Positions 7,474-18,633 of a stretch of 49,182 nucleotides of DNA are shown piece after piece. The stretch covers positions 1 to 49,182 of the forward strand of contig NZ_JH379341.1 of the NCBI RefSeq assembly GCF_000235885.1. The letters run 5' to 3'. The stretch's first letter is position 1. Every line of letters starts with the position of its first letter. The DNA is from Leyella stercorea DSM 18206 (GTDB lineage Bacteria > Bacteroidota > Bacteroidia > Bacteroidales > Bacteroidaceae). The position numbers and the translations under genes are program-made. Below the pieces are notes generated by a model that was not told where the DNA came from, made no database searches, and worked only from the letters and a program-made list of their open reading frames with translations.

Positions 7474-7926
7474 ATGAACAACAAGAAGAAAAACGAGGGT
7501 CAGACCGACTTTTCCTATTACGGTCTGTACCTGCTGGACTATCTCCGCACGAACAAGTTTGAACAGGCTGACGACACCGCTTTCATACGGGAACGGGCCG
7601 ACCGTGCCGCCGAAACGTATGAGAGGGCACGGCTTGAAGGCTATCCCGCCGATGGTGCGCAGGAACTGGCGATGGACACGCTGCTGCGCGGGCTGCATTA
7701 TTCCCGTTACGCCATCCTCCGCGAAGTCGTGGAAAACGAGTTTGCCGATGAAGTGCCGGAAGAGAAGCGTGAAGCCTTTGTCCTGAAACTGCTGCCGCTT
7801 GTCGGCAACGTGTTCTCCGTCTATGACCTCTCGGATGACAATTTCGCCCTGTCTTCCGATTACGACCTGCTCTACACGGAGCTGACGGGAGCAACCGTCC
7901 TTTACTTAGACGAATATGGCGTTTAA
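7474..7926 (+). CDS. DUF1896 family protein
   Basis: A 150-aa acidic cytosolic protein ([29 protein letters not shown]). It matches the DUF1896 family that accompanies the large methyltransferase-helicase gene in Bacteroidales conjugative elements: a mostly helical domain with [20 protein letters not shown] and a C-terminal [18 protein letters not shown]. The stop codon overlaps the start of the downstream gene by 11 bp, so translation is coupled and the two proteins may act together. The upstream extension to 7327 runs through RteR and is rejected. No biochemical role is known to me. Confidence 0.88.
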   Translation: MNNKKKNEGQTDFSYYGLYLLDYLRTNKFEQADDTAFIRERADRAAETYERARLEGYPADGAQELAMDTLLRGLHYSRYAILREVVENEFADEVPEEKREAFVLKLLPLVGNVFSVYDLSDDNFALSSDYDLLYTELTGATVLYLDEYGV

Positions 7927-10900
7927 CCGCAAACAGAAACTGCGGGACAACATCGAGGCGATACGGACGGCATTCATCCTTGACAGGGAAAATAGGACAG
8001 CGACAACCGAAGAGCGTGCCATACTTCAAAGGTACTGCGGTTTCGGCGGTCTGAAATGTATCCTCAACCCTGCAAAGGAACTGACGGATGCCGTCCGGTG
8101 GGCGAAATCCGACCTCGAACTGTTCGCCCCGACGGTGGAGCTGCACAGGCTTATCCGTGAGAACAGCAAGGACGAAACAGAGTACAAGCGGTTTGTGGAT
8201 TCGCTGAAAGCGTCCGTGCTGACCGCTTTCTACACCCCCAAAGAGATAACCGACACCATCGCGGACGTGCTGGCAGATTACAGCGTCCGCCCCGCCCGTA
8301 TGCTCGAACCGTCGGCAGGTGTCGGCGTGTTCGTGGATTCCATGCTGCGGCACAGCCCCAATGCGGATGTGATGGCTTTCGAGAAGGATCTGCTCACGGG
8401 TACAATCTTGAGGCATCTCTATCCCGACCAGAAAATGCGCACCTGCGGTTTTGAGAAAATCGAAAGACCGTTCAACAATTATTTCGACTTGGCGGTGTCC
8501 AACATTCCGTTCGGTGACATTGCCGTGTTCGACGCGGAGTTTCAGCGGAGCGACTCTTTCGGCAGACGCTCCGCCCAGAAAACCATCCACAACTATTTCT
8601 TTCTCAAAGGACTGGATGCCGTGCGTGACGGCGGTATCGTGGCGTTCATCACCTCGCAAGGGGTATTGAATAGCACCAAGACCTCCGTGCGTAACGAGCT
8701 GTTCAGTCAGGCCAATCTGGTATCCGCGATACGCCTGCCCAACAACCTGTTCACGGACAACGCGGGCACGGAGGTGGGCAGTGACCTGATTGTCCTGCAA
8801 AAGAACCTCAGCAAGAAGGAAATGTCGCAGGACGAGCGGCTGATGACCGTGATACAGACGGACACGAAAACCGCCCTGACCGACAACGCCTATTTCATCC
8901 ACCACCCGGAACGCATCGTGCATACGATGGCGAAACTTGACACAGACCCCTACGGGAAGCCCGCTATGGTTTATCTGCACGAGGGCAAGGCAGCAGGCAT
9001 CGCCGGGGATTTGCGCCGTATGCTCGACGAGGATTTCCATTACAGGCTTGCCATGCGCTTGTATTCGGGTTCAATCCGGCAGGCAGGAACGGAAGAAAAA
9101 GTTGCCGTTCAAAATAAAGTAGAGCGTCCTGCCATAAAATTGGAAACAGTATCCTCGGCGCAGACGGTGGAAACTCCGACAGAAAAGCCGCAACCCGCAG
9201 ATGAAAAGCCGGAGATAGAACCGCGCCCGCAATATTCCGCAGGCGTGCAGCTCACCCTGCTTGACCTCTGGGGGATGACGGAAGAGGTCAGCCAACCGAA
9301 AACCTCCAAAAAGAAAAAGACGGTGAAAAAGGCAGTTACGGCAAAGTCCACTCCGCCCAAACCGAAAGTCACGGTTACACCGACAGCTCCAACTGCAAAA
9401 CCCGCAATGGAGAATAAGGAGGTGAAAGCGGAGAACACCGCCAAGCCTGCCGACCCGGACGACATCTATGCCACACTGGACTGGGATACCAATCCTCCCA
9501 TCAACGGTTTCTATGAAATGATGATGGGTTTGACGCCGGAGCGTAGGAAAGAACTTCGGGAACTGGCAAGGCAGCATAACGAGAAACAAGTGGCGGAAAA
9601 GACGGAAGTGAAAGCCGTGCCGGAAACTTCCCGTGAGCAGCCACGACAGGAGGAAACACAGCCGGAGGCAGTCGCCGCACCTGCCGTTACAGATACCCCA
9701 TCGGAAGCGGTGGGGACTTTCCTTTTCCCCGACATCGAAACGGAAAAGCCGAAGGAGGAAGTCGTGGACCTTTCTCCGCGTGCCTACCACCGCACGCCGG
9801 AGATGCACCTGCGCGAAGGGTCGCTGGTGGCTGACCGGGGGCGTCATAACATCGGCTACCTGAAAGACATCACGCCATACGGGGCGACATTCCAGCCGCT
9901 CGACCTGAAAGGATACCAGAAGGAAAAGGCGTTGTTGTATGTGTCGCTGCGTGACGCCTACGAGCGTCTGTACCGTTATGAATCGCTCCGGCGCGAGGCA
10001 AATGTTCCGTGGCGAGAGCATCTGAATACCTGTTACGATGAGTTTGTCATGCGCTACGGCAACCTCAACGCCAAGCAGAACGTGAAGTTAGTGATGATGG
10101 ATGCGGGCGGGCGCGACATCCTTTCGCTGGAACGGATGGAAAACGGAAAGTTCGTCAAGGCGGACATCTTCGAGCATCCTGTTTCCTTCGCGGTGGAGAG
10201 CCATGCCAACGTAGGCTCTCCCGAAGAAGCCCTGTCTGCGTCGCTCAACAAATATGGTACGGTCAATCTCGACTATATGCGGGAGATAACCGACAGCACG
10301 GCGGAGGATTTGCTCACTGCCCTGCAAGGGCGCATCTACTACAATCCGCTCGTGACCGGTTACGAAATCAAAGACCGTTTCATCGCCGGAAATGTCATAG
10401 AGAAAGCGGAACGCATAGAGGCATGGATGGGTGACAATCCCGAAAATGAGCGTATGCCGGAGGTGAAGCAGGCGTTGGAGGCTCTGAAAGATGCCGAGCC
10501 GCAGCGCATCGCCTTCGAGGATCTGGACTTCAATTTCGGGGAACGCTGGATTCCGACGGGTGTCTATGCCGCCTACATGAGCCGGCTGTTCGACACGGAG
10601 GTGAAAATCGCCTATTCCGCAAGCATGGACGAGTTTTCGGTGGTGTGCGGCTACCGCACCATGAAAATCACGGACGAGTTTCTGGTGAAGGGGTATTACC
10701 GGAACTATGACGGTATGCACCTCCTAAAACACGCCCTGCACAACACCTGCCCTGACATGATGAAGTCCATCGGCAAGGACGAGCATGGCAACGACATCAA
10801 GATGCGCGACAGCGAGGGAATACAACTCGCCAACGCCAAGATTGACGAGATACGAAACGGCTTCTCCGAATGGCTCGAAGAGCAGTCGCCGCAGTTCAAG

Positions 10901-13732
10901 GAGCGGCTTGTGACGATGTATAACCGCAAGTTCAACTGTTTCGTGCGCCCGCGCTACGACGGCTCCCATCAGACCTTTCCCGACCTCAACCTGAAAGGGC
11001 TGGCAAGCCGGGGTATCAAGAGCGTCTATCCCTCACAGATGGATTGCGTCTGGATGTTGAAACAGAACGGCGGCGGAATTTGCGACCACGAGGTGGGAAC
11101 CGGTAAGACGCTGATAATGTGCATCGCCGCGCATGAGATGAAGCGTCTGAATTTGGCACACAAGCCGATGATTATCGGGCTGAAAGCCAACGTTGCGGAG
11201 ATTGCAGCCACCTATCAGGCGGCATATCCCAACGCACGTATTCTGTACGCTTCGGAGAAGGACTTTTCGACCGCCAACCGTGTGCGCTTCTTCAATAATA
11301 TAAAGAACAACGACTACGATTGCGTCATCATGTCGCACGACCAGTTCGGCAAGATACCGCAGTCGCCGGAATTGCAGCAGCGCATCCTGCAAGCAGAGCT
11401 TGACACGGTGGAGGAAAACCTCGAAGTGCTACGGCAGCAGGGAAAGAACGTGTCGCGGGCGATGCTGAAAGGATTGGAGAAGCGCAAGCACAACCTTGAA
11501 GCGAAGCTGGAGAAGGTGGAACACGCCATAAAGTCACGCACGGACGACGTGGTGGATTTCAAGCAGATGGGCATCGACCACATCTTCATAGATGAGAGCC
11601 ACCAGTTCAAGAATCTGACTTTCAACACGCGCCACGACCGTGTGGCGGGATTGGGAAACAGCGAGGGAAGCCAGAAGGCACTTAACATGCTCTTTGCCAT
11701 ACGCACCATACAGGAGCGCACAGGAAAAGACTTGGGTGCGACCTTCCTCTCCGGCACGACTATCAGCAACTCACTGACTGAATTGTACCTGCTGTTCAAG
11801 TACCTGCGCCCGAAGGAGCTGGAACGGCAGGACATAAGGTGTTTCGACGCTTGGGCGGCGATATTTGCCAAGAAGACGACGGATTTTGAATTTAACGTGA
11901 CGAACAATGTGGTCCAGAAGGAGCGTTTCCGCTACTTCATCAAAGTGCCGGAGCTTGCCGCCTTCTATAATGAAATCACGGACTACCGCACGGCGGAGGA
12001 TGTGGGCGTTGACCGTCCTGCCAAGAACGAGATACTGCACCATATACCGCCCACGCCGGAACAGGAGGACTTCATACAGAAACTGATGCAGTTCGCCAAG
12101 ACGGGCGATGCCACCTTGTTGGGCAGGCTGCCGCTTTCGGAAACGGAAGAAAAGGCGAAGATGCTCATCGCCACGGACTATGCCCGGAAAATGGCACTCG
12201 ACATGCGCATGATAGACCCGAATTACGAAGATCATCCCGACAACAAAGCGAGTCACTGTGCCAAGATGATCGCGGAGTATTATCAAAAATACGACGCCCA
12301 GAAAGGCACGCAGTTCGTTTTCTCTGATTTGGGGACATACCAGCCGGGCGACGGGTGGAACGTCTATTCGGAAATCAAGCGCAAACTGACGGAGGACTAC
12401 GGTATACCGCCAAGCGAGGTGCGCTTCATTCAGGAGTGCAAGACCGACAAGGCGCGGAAGGCGGTGATAGACGCCATGAACGCCGGGACGGTGCGTGTGC
12501 TGTTCGGCTCTACCTCTATGCTCGGAACGGGTGTGAACGCCCAGAAACGGTGTGTGGCTATCCATCATCTCGATACGCCGTGGCGACCGTCCGACTTGCA
12601 ACAGCGTGACGGACGCGGAGTTAGGGCAGGTAATGAGATTGCCAAACATTTCGCCGGGAACAACGTGGATGTAATCATCTACGCGGTGGAGAAGTCACTG
12701 GACAGCTACAAGTTCAACCTCCTGCACTGCAAGCAGACTTTCATAAGCCAGCTCAAAAGCGGTGCGATGGGTGCGCGTACCATCGACGAGGGGGCAATGG
12801 ACGAAAAATCGGGCATGAATTTCTCGGAATACATGGCGTTGCTCTCCGGCAATACCGACCTGTTGGACAAGGCGAAACTGGAAAAGCGGATCGCATCGCT
12901 CGAAGGGGAACGCAAGTCGTTCAACAAGGGCAAGCGTGATTCGGAGTTCAAGCTGGAGTCAAAGACCGGCGAGTTGCGCAACAACACGGCTTTCATAGAT
13001 GCCATGACGGAGGACTGGAACCGCTTCCTGTCGGTGGTGCAGACCGACAAGGAGGGCAACCGCCTTAATATAATAAAGGTGGACGGAGTGGATTCCGCCG
13101 ATGAGAAGGTCATCGGAAAGCGTTTGCAGGAGATAGCCAAGAATGCCACGACCGGAGGGTTGTACACGCAGGTCGGTGAACTTTACGGTTTTCCGATAAA
13201 GGTGGTGAGCGAAAGGATACTCAAAGAGGGATTGGAGTTCACCGACAACCGCTTCGTGGTCGAGGGGAACTACAAGTACACCTACAACAACGGGCATCTG
13301 GCGATGGCTGACCCGTTGGCCGCCGCCCGCAACTTCCTCAACGCGATGGAGAGGATACCCTCCATCATCGACCAGTACAAGGCGAAGAACGAGGTGCTGG
13401 AGATGGAGATACCGCAGTTACAGGAGATAGCGGGTAAGGTGTGGAAGAAGGAGGACGAGCTGAAGCAGTTGAAGTCCGAACTTGCCGCCCTTGACCGAAA
13501 AATTCAGCTGGAGCTTGCGCCACCCACGCCCGAAGTCGCAGAAAAGGAGAATGAAGGGCAACAGCTCAAGCCGGAAGCGGAAGATGTGAGGAACAGGCAG
13601 GCGCAATATCCCGAAAATGCACCGCCGCAGATACGCAGTCCGGCGGATAGTATCGTTGCCAACCATGTCATAATCGGGCGTCCGGGACTGTATGCCAAGG
13701 AGGAAACCCGGTCCAAAGGATTGAAAATATAA
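7916..13732 (+). CDS. Giant N6-methyltransferase / SF2 helicase fusion (DarB/BmhA-like)
   Basis: A 1938-aa protein. The N-terminal methyltransferase module (about residues 70-330) has an AdoMet motif I ([13 protein letters not shown]) and the motif-IV position SNIPFGD where N6-adenine enzymes usually have NPPY/F. A Pro/Lys/Glu-rich linker spans about 390-620. The C-terminal SF2 helicase has Walker A-like [10 protein letters not shown] (about 1059-1068), IDESHQF (motif II), SGTTISNS (motif III) and a helicase-C region with GTGVNAQ and [12 protein letters not shown] (V/VI). A coiled-coil-rich tail follows. The plan resembles phage P1 DarB and the BmhA-type mobile methylases of Bacteroides. A role in protecting incoming DNA from restriction is plausible but inferred. 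Confidence 0.88.
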   Translation: MAFNRKQKLRDNIEAIRTAFILDRENRTATTEERAILQRYCGFGGLKCILNPAKELTDAVRWAKSDLELFAPTVELHRLIRENSKDETEYKRFVDSLKASVLTAFYTPKEITDTIADVLADYSVRPARMLEPSAGVGVFVDSMLRHSPNADVMAFEKDLLTGTILRHLYPDQKMRTCGFEKIERPFNNYFDLAVSNIPFGDIAVFDAEFQRSDSFGRRSAQKTIHNYFFLKGLDAVRDGGIVAFITSQGVLNSTKTSVRNELFSQANLVSAIRLPNNLFTDNAGTEVGSDLIVLQKNLSKKEMSQDERLMTVIQTDTKTALTDNAYFIHHPERIVHTMAKLDTDPYGKPAMVYLHEGKAAGIAGDLRRMLDEDFHYRLAMRLYSGSIRQAGTEEKVAVQNKVERPAIKLETVSSAQTVETPTEKPQPADEKPEIEPRPQYSAGVQLTLLDLWGMTEEVSQPKTSKKKKTVKKAVTAKSTPPKPKVTVTPTAPTAKPAMENKEVKAENTAKPADPDDIYATLDWDTNPPINGFYEMMMGLTPERRKELRELARQHNEKQVAEKTEVKAVPETSREQPRQEETQPEAVAAPAVTDTPSEAVGTFLFPDIETEKPKEEVVDLSPRAYHRTPEMHLREGSLVADRGRHNIGYLKDITPYGATFQPLDLKGYQKEKALLYVSLRDAYERLYRYESLRREANVPWREHLNTCYDEFVMRYGNLNAKQNVKLVMMDAGGRDILSLERMENGKFVKADIFEHPVSFAVESHANVGSPEEALSASLNKYGTVNLDYMREITDSTAEDLLTALQGRIYYNPLVTGYEIKDRFIAGNVIEKAERIEAWMGDNPENERMPEVKQALEALKDAEPQRIAFEDLDFNFGERWIPTGVYAAYMSRLFDTEVKIAYSASMDEFSVVCGYRTMKITDEFLVKGYYRNYDGMHLLKHALHNTCPDMMKSIGKDEHGNDIKMRDSEGIQLANAKIDEIRNGFSEWLEEQSPQFKERLVTMYNRKFNCFVRPRYDGSHQTFPDLNLKGLASRGIKSVYPSQMDCVWMLKQNGGGICDHEVGTGKTLIMCIAAHEMKRLNLAHKPMIIGLKANVAEIAATYQAAYPNARILYASEKDFSTANRVRFFNNIKNNDYDCVIMSHDQFGKIPQSPELQQRILQAELDTVEENLEVLRQQGKNVSRAMLKGLEKRKHNLEAKLEKVEHAIKSRTDDVVDFKQMGIDHIFIDESHQFKNLTFNTRHDRVAGLGNSEGSQKALNMLFAIRTIQERTGKDLGATFLSGTTISNSLTELYLLFKYLRPKELERQDIRCFDAWAAIFAKKTTDFEFNVTNNVVQKERFRYFIKVPELAAFYNEITDYRTAEDVGVDRPAKNEILHHIPPTPEQEDFIQKLMQFAKTGDATLLGRLPLSETEEKAKMLIATDYARKMALDMRMIDPNYEDHPDNKASHCAKMIAEYYQKYDAQKGTQFVFSDLGTYQPGDGWNVYSEIKRKLTEDYGIPPSEVRFIQECKTDKARKAVIDAMNAGTVRVLFGSTSMLGTGVNAQKRCVAIHHLDTPWRPSDLQQRDGRGVRAGNEIAKHFAGNNVDVIIYAVEKSLDSYKFNLLHCKQTFISQLKSGAMGARTIDEGAMDEKSGMNFSEYMALLSGNTDLLDKAKLEKRIASLEGERKSFNKGKRDSEFKLESKTGELRNNTAFIDAMTEDWNRFLSVVQTDKEGNRLNIIKVDGVDSADEKVIGKRLQEIAKNATTGGLYTQVGELYGFPIKVVSERILKEGLEFTDNRFVVEGNYKYTYNNGHLAMADPLAAARNFLNAMERIPSIIDQYKAKNEVLEMEIPQLQEIAGKVWKKEDELKQLKSELAALDRKIQLELAPPTPEVAEKENEGQQLKPEAEDVRNRQAQYPENAPPQIRSPADSIVANHVIIGRPGLYAKEETRSKGLKI

Positions 13733-13755
13733 CCTAAGGAATTTTATCTGAAGTA

Positions 13756-13859
13756 TTAATAAGGGCTATCCCAAAAGGTCTAAAAGTAAATTTTATCCTT
13801 TCTGCAAGTATCTATAGGATGGCAACTGCATTTTTTTCTTTTTGGGCAGCCCTTATTAA
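13756..13859. repeat. 104-bp inverted-repeat mini-element or terminator before tetQ
   Basis: TTAATAAGGGCT (13756-13767) pairs with AGCCCTTATTAA (13848-13859). The homology continues inward imperfectly (ATCCCAAAAGG against CTTTTTGGGC). The ends GGGCTnTCCCAAAA resemble IS termini common in Bacteroides, and TTAA on both sides could be a target duplication, though it is also part of the palindrome. It could equally work as terminator for the 7916-13732 gene. No transposase is present. Confidence 0.5.
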
Positions 13860-14224
13860 AATTTATTCTTATTTTAGGTTATATACATTCATGTCCATTT
13901 ATGTAAAAAATTCCTGCTGACCTTGTTTATGTCTTGTCAGTCACCATTTGCAAAACCATATTTGACCCTCAAAGAGGCTGAATTTGATAAGTAACTTGCT
14001 ACATACTCATAATAAGGAGCTAAATAGAACACGAATGGGAAATACACAAATGCTAAACTAAAGAAGATATTGGCCAAAATAAACGCTATACCGAGAGAGA
14101 AACTTGATTTTTCAACTTCCTAAAACGGTGTTGTTCAAACATTTCTACTTATTTGTACTTGCCAGTTGAACCTACGCTTCCCTAATAAAATGTCTATGGT
14201 AAAAAGTTAAAAAATCCTCCCACT
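13860..14224. other. AT-rich non-coding stretch upstream of PtetQ
   Basis: I find no intact gene. A short in-frame stretch (PYLTLKEAEFDK, near 13957-13993) is reminiscent of an excisionase start but is closed by stops and may be a remnant. In CTnDOT the ermF insertion lies in the tetQ-upstream part of the element. Nothing of it is seen here. Confidence 0.4.
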
Positions 14225-14255
14225 TTTGTTAGATATATTTTTTTGTGTAATTTTG
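14225..14255 (+). promoter_or_regulatory. PtetQ promoter of the tetQ-rteA-rteB operon
   Basis: TTTG (14225-14228), a 19-nt spacer and TAATTTTG (14248-14255) match the Bacteroidetes -33/-7 consensus perfectly. The start of transcription should be about 14262, just before the leader-peptide ATG. Confidence 0.85.
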
Positions 14256-14263
14256 TAATCGTT

Positions 14264-14275
14264 ATGCGGCAGTAA
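14264..14275 (+). CDS. Three-residue tetQ leader peptide
   Basis: ATG CGG CAG TAA encodes Met-Arg-Gln. A three-amino-acid leader is part of the known translational attenuation of tetQ: ribosomes stalled here by tetracycline alter the downstream hairpin. It lies a few nucleotides after the predicted transcription start. Confidence 0.7.
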   Translation: MRQ

Positions 14276-14286
14276 TAATATACATA

Positions 14287-14338
14287 TTAATACGAGTTAG
14301 TAATCCTGTAGTTCTCATATGCTACGAGGAGGTATTAA
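14287..14338 (+). promoter_or_regulatory. tetQ translational attenuator hairpin
   Basis: The outer stem TTAATAC (14287-14293) pairs with GTATTAA (14332-14338). The inner stem TCCTGTAG (14304-14311) pairs with CTAC-g-AGGA (14322-14330). The Shine-Dalgarno GAGGAGG (14326-14332) is thus largely buried, so tetQ translation needs the hairpin to be opened. This agrees with the published model of tetracycline control of CTnDOT. Confidence 0.8.
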
Positions 14339-14341
14339 AAG

Positions 14342-16315
14342 GTGCGTTTCGACAATGCATCTACTGTAGTATATTATTGCTTAATCCAAATGAATATTAT
14401 AAATTTAGGAATTCTTGCTCACATTGATGCAGGAAAAACTTCCGTAACCGAGAATCTGCTGTTTGCCAGTGGAGCAACGGAAAAGTGCGGCCGTGTGGAT
14501 AATGGTGACACCATAACGGACTCTATGGATATAGAGAAACGTAGAGGAATTACTGTCCGGGCTTCTACGACATCTATTATCTGGAATGGAGTGAAATGCA
14601 ATATCATTGACACTCCGGGACACATGGATTTTATTGCGGAAGTGGAGCGGACATTCAAAATGCTTGATGGAGCAGTCCTCATCTTATCCGCAAAGGAAGG
14701 CATACAAGCGCAGACAACGTTGCTGTTCAGTACTTTACAAAAGCTGCAAATCCCGACAATTATATTTATCAATAAGATTGACCGTGCCGGTGTGAATTTG
14801 GAGCGTTTGTATATGGATATAAAAACAAATCTGTCGCAAGATGTCCTGTTTATGCAAACTGTTGTCGATGGATCGGTTTATCCGGTTTGCTCCCAAACAT
14901 ATATAAAGGAAGAATACAAAGAATTTGTATGCAACCATGACGACGATATATTAGAACGATATTTGGCGGATAGCGAAATTTCACCGGCTGATTATTGGAA
15001 TACGATAATCGCTCTTGTGGCAAAAGCCAAAGTCTATCCGGTGCTACATGGATCAGCAATGTTCAATATCGGTATCAATGAGTTGTTGGACGCCATTTCT
15101 TCTTTTATACTTCCTCCGGCATCAGTCTCAAACAGACTTTCAGCTTATCTCTATAAGATAGAGCATGACCCCAAAGGGCATAAAAGAAGTTTTCTTAAAA
15201 TAATTGACGGAAGTCTGAGACTTCGAGACGTTGTAAGAATCAACGATTCGGAAAAATTCATCAAGATTAAAAATCTAAAGACTATTTATCAGGGCAGAGA
15301 GATAAATGTTGATGAAGTGGGTGCCAATGATATCGCGATTGTAGAAGATATAGAAGATTTTCGAATCGGAGATTATTTAGGTGCTAAACCTTGTTTGATT
15401 CAAGGATTATCTCATCAGCATCCCGCTCTCAAATCCTCCGTCCGGCCAAATAAGCCCGAAGAGAGAAGCAAGGTGATATCCGCTCTGAATACATTGTGGA
15501 TTGAAGACCCGTCTTTGTCCTTTTCCATAAACTCATATAGTGATGAATTGGAAATCTCGTTATATGGTTTGACCCAAAAGGAAATCATACAGACATTGCT
15601 GGAAGAACGATTTTCCGTAAAGGTCCATTTTGATGAGATCAAGACTATCTACAAAGAACGACCTATAAAAAAGGTCAATAAGATTATTCAGATCGAAGTA
15701 CCACCCAACCCTTACTGGGCCACAATAGGGCTGACTCTTGAACCCTTACCGTTAGGGGCAGGGTTGCAAATCGAAAGTGACATCTCCTATGGTTATCTGA
15801 ACCATTCTTTTCAAAATGCCGTTTTTGAAGGGATTCGTATGTCTTGCCAATCTGGTTTACATGGATGGGAAGTGACAGATCTGAAAGTAACTTTTACTCA
15901 AGCCGAGTATTATAGCCCGGTAAGTACACCTGCTGATTTCAGACAGCTGACCCCTTATGTCTTCAGGCTGGCTTTGCAACAGTCAGGTGTGGACATTCTC
16001 GAACCGATGCTCTGTTTTGAGTTGCAGATACCCCAAGTAGCGAGTTCCAAAGCTATTACAGATTTGCAAAAACTGATGTCTGAGATTGAAGACATCAGTT
16101 GTAATAATGAGTGGTGTCATATTAAAGGGAAAGTTCCATTAAATACAAGTAAAGACTATGCCTCAGAAGTAAGTTCGTACACTAAGGGCTTAGGCATTTT
16201 TATGGTTAAGCCATGTGGGTATCAAATAACAAAAGACGGTTATTCTGATAATATCCGCATGAACGAAAAAGATAAACTTTTATTCATGTTCCAAAAATCA
16301 ATGTCATTAAAATAA
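14342..16315 (+). CDS. tetQ: Tet(Q) ribosomal protection protein
   Basis: An EF-G-like GTPase that releases tetracycline from the ribosome. The GTG at 14342 lies 9 nt after the Shine-Dalgarno GAGGAGG and gives 657 aa. The ATG at 14390 gives the 641-aa form beginning [18 protein letters not shown], where the family homology starts. G motifs are visible: AHIDAGKTS (G1), DTPGHMDF (G3) and NKIDRAG (G4). EF-G domains III-V and the RPP C-terminal helix follow. Base composition is clearly more AT-rich than the neighbouring exc and tra genes, consistent with later acquisition. The stop TAA shares its last base with the rteA ATG (TAATG). Control is by the upstream attenuator. Confidence 0.98.
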   Translation: MRFDNASTVVYYCLIQMNIINLGILAHIDAGKTSVTENLLFASGATEKCGRVDNGDTITDSMDIEKRRGITVRASTTSIIWNGVKCNIIDTPGHMDFIAEVERTFKMLDGAVLILSAKEGIQAQTTLLFSTLQKLQIPTIIFINKIDRAGVNLERLYMDIKTNLSQDVLFMQTVVDGSVYPVCSQTYIKEEYKEFVCNHDDDILERYLADSEISPADYWNTIIALVAKAKVYPVLHGSAMFNIGINELLDAISSFILPPASVSNRLSAYLYKIEHDPKGHKRSFLKIIDGSLRLRDVVRINDSEKFIKIKNLKTIYQGREINVDEVGANDIAIVEDIEDFRIGDYLGAKPCLIQGLSHQHPALKSSVRPNKPEERSKVISALNTLWIEDPSLSFSINSYSDELEISLYGLTQKEIIQTLLEERFSVKVHFDEIKTIYKERPIKKVNKIIQIEVPPNPYWATIGLTLEPLPLGAGLQIESDISYGYLNHSFQNAVFEGIRMSCQSGLHGWEVTDLKVTFTQAEYYSPVSTPADFRQLTPYVFRLALQQSGVDILEPMLCFELQIPQVASSKAITDLQKLMSEIEDISCNNEWCHIKGKVPLNTSKDYASEVSSYTKGLGIFMVKPCGYQITKDGYSDNIRMNEKDKLLFMFQKSMSLK

Positions 16316-18633
16316 TGGAGCGGTCAGGAAATTTCTATAAGGCAATACGGTTGGGATATATACTTATCTCCATTCTTATCGGATGTATGGCATATAATAG
16401 CCTCTATGAATGGCAGGAGATAGAAGCATTAGAACTTGGCAATAAAAAAATAGACGAGCTCCGAAAAGAAATAAACAATATCAATATTCAAATGATAAAA
16501 TTTTCTCTATTGGGTGAAACAATACTGGAATGGAACGATAAAGATATCGAGCATTACCATGCACGGCGTATGGCAATGGACAGTATGCTCTGCCGTTTCA
16601 AGGCCACCTATCCAGCAGAGCGCATCGATAGTGTGCGCAGTCTTTTAGAGGATAAGGAACGACAGATGTTCCAGATAGTCCGGTTAATGGATGAACAACA
16701 ATCTATTAACAAGAAGATAGCCAATCAAATTCCGGTTATTGTACAGAAAAGTGTGCAGGAACAGTCCAAAAAGCCAAAACGAAAAGGTTTCTTAGGCATA
16801 TTCGGCAAAAAAAAGGAAGTAACTCCAGCAGTATCAACCACTATCCTTCATTCGGTCAATAGAAACGTAATCAGCGAACAGAAAGTGCAGGATCGCCAAT
16901 TGTCGGAACAAGCCGACAGCCTTGCAGCTCGTAATGCAGAACTTAACAGACAACTGCAAGAATTGATTTGCCAAATAGAAGAAAAGGTACAAACCGAACT
17001 GCAAAGCCGGGAAAACGAAATAGTTGCCATGCGTGAAAAGTCATTTATGCAAGTAGGCGGTTTAATGGGATTCGTTCTTCTATTGTTGTTAATTTCCTAC
17101 ATCATCATACATTGTGATGCAAAAAGCATTAAACAATACAAGCACAAGACAACTGATTTGATAAGGCAACTGGAACAATCCGTACAACGGAACGAGGCAC
17201 TGATAACGTCAAGGAAGAAGGCGGTACATACTATCACCCATGAACTGCGCACACCGCTGACAGCAATAACAGGCTATGCCGGACTGATACGGAAAGAACA
17301 GTGTGAGGATAAGTCCGGGCAGTATATCCAAAACATACTGCAATCCTCCGACCGTATGCGGGATATGCTTAACACTTTGCTTGACTTCTTCCGCCTGGAC
17401 AACGGCAAGGAACAGCCCCGTCTGTCACCCTGCCGGATTTCAGCAATCACGCACACACTTGAAACGGAGTTCATGCCTGTTGCCGTGAACAAAGGGCTGT
17501 CCTTGTCCGTGAAGACTGGACACGATGCCATTGTATTGACCGACAAAGAGCGAATAATACAAATCGGGAATAACCTGCTGTCAAACGCTGTCAAGTTCAC
17601 AGAAGAAGGCGGTGTTTCTTTGATTACTGAATATGATAATGGAGTTCTGACACTGGTCGTTGAAGATACAGGTACAGGCATGACAGAAGAGGAACAGAAA
17701 CAAGCGTTCGGTGCGTTTGAACGTCTATCAAATGCCGCCGCAAAGGAGGGTTTCGGGCTTGGGCTTGCCATAATGCGTAATATTGTGTCGATGCTTGGCG
17801 GAACAATCCGTTTAGACAGCAAGAAAGGGAAAGGCAGTCGTTTCACAGTTGAAATTTCTATGCAGGAAGCTGAAGAACAGCTTGGATATACAAGCAATAC
17901 ACCTGTTTATCATAACAATAAATTCCATGATGTTGTCGCCATTGACAATGATGAGGTATTACTTCTGATGCTGAAAGAGATGTATTCCCAAGAAGGAATA
18001 CACTGCGACACTTGCACCGATGCTGCGGCACTGATGGAAATGATACGCCAGAAAGAATACAGCCTGTTGCTGACAGACTTGAATATGCCCGATATAAACG
18101 GTTTCGAATTGCTGGAACTGTTGCGTTCGTCCAACGTGGGCAATTCACCAACAATCCCGGTGGTTGTGGCAACCGCTTCGGGCAGTTGTAACAAAGGGGA
18201 ACTATTGGCAAAAGGCTTTGCCGGATGCCTGTTCAAACCGTTCTCCATATCGGAACTGATGGAGGTTTCCGACAGGTGTGCCATAAAAGCGACACCGGAC
18301 GGGAAACCGGACTTTTCCGCCTTATTGTCCTATGGCAATGAAGCCGTCATGCTGGAAAAGTTGATAACTGAAACAGAAAAGGAAATGCAGGCGGTACGGG
18401 ATGCAGCAAAAGAAAAAGACCTGCAAAAGCTGGATTCCCTGATCCACCACCTGCGCAGTTCGTGGGAGGTGCTCCGTGCCGACCAACCGCTGAATGTACT
18501 TTACGGATTGCTTCGTGGCGATGCTCTCCCGGATGGTGAAGCGTTAAGCCATGCCGTGACTGCCGTGCTGGATAAGGGAGTGGAAATAATACGGTTGGCA
18601 GAAGAGGAAAGGAGAAAATACGAAGATGAATAA
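16315..18633 (+). CDS. rteA: RteA hybrid sensor histidine kinase
   Basis: A 772-aa membrane sensor. Transmembrane segments at about residues 10-27 and 243-266 flank a coiled-coil-rich, probably periplasmic region. The kinase core follows: H-box ITHELRTPLTAI with His309, N-box GNNLLSNAVKFTEEGG, and G-boxes DTGTGMTEEE and GFGLGLAI. A receiver domain has Asp588 (LLTDLNMPD), and a C-terminal HPt-like helix carries LIHHLRSSWEVL (about 706-717). RteA and RteB form the two-component pair that starts transfer after tetracycline exposure. It overlaps tetQ by one base and rteB by 8 bp. The first 800 bp are more AT-rich than the rest. Confidence 0.96.
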   Translation: MERSGNFYKAIRLGYILISILIGCMAYNSLYEWQEIEALELGNKKIDELRKEINNINIQMIKFSLLGETILEWNDKDIEHYHARRMAMDSMLCRFKATYPAERIDSVRSLLEDKERQMFQIVRLMDEQQSINKKIANQIPVIVQKSVQEQSKKPKRKGFLGIFGKKKEVTPAVSTTILHSVNRNVISEQKVQDRQLSEQADSLAARNAELNRQLQELICQIEEKVQTELQSRENEIVAMREKSFMQVGGLMGFVLLLLLISYIIIHCDAKSIKQYKHKTTDLIRQLEQSVQRNEALITSRKKAVHTITHELRTPLTAITGYAGLIRKEQCEDKSGQYIQNILQSSDRMRDMLNTLLDFFRLDNGKEQPRLSPCRISAITHTLETEFMPVAVNKGLSLSVKTGHDAIVLTDKERIIQIGNNLLSNAVKFTEEGGVSLITEYDNGVLTLVVEDTGTGMTEEEQKQAFGAFERLSNAAAKEGFGLGLAIMRNIVSMLGGTIRLDSKKGKGSRFTVEISMQEAEEQLGYTSNTPVYHNNKFHDVVAIDNDEVLLLMLKEMYSQEGIHCDTCTDAAALMEMIRQKEYSLLLTDLNMPDINGFELLELLRSSNVGNSPTIPVVVATASGSCNKGELLAKGFAGCLFKPFSISELMEVSDRCAIKATPDGKPDFSALLSYGNEAVMLEKLITETEKEMQAVRDAAKEKDLQKLDSLIHHLRSSWEVLRADQPLNVLYGLLRGDALPDGEALSHAVTAVLDKGVEIIRLAEEERRKYEDE

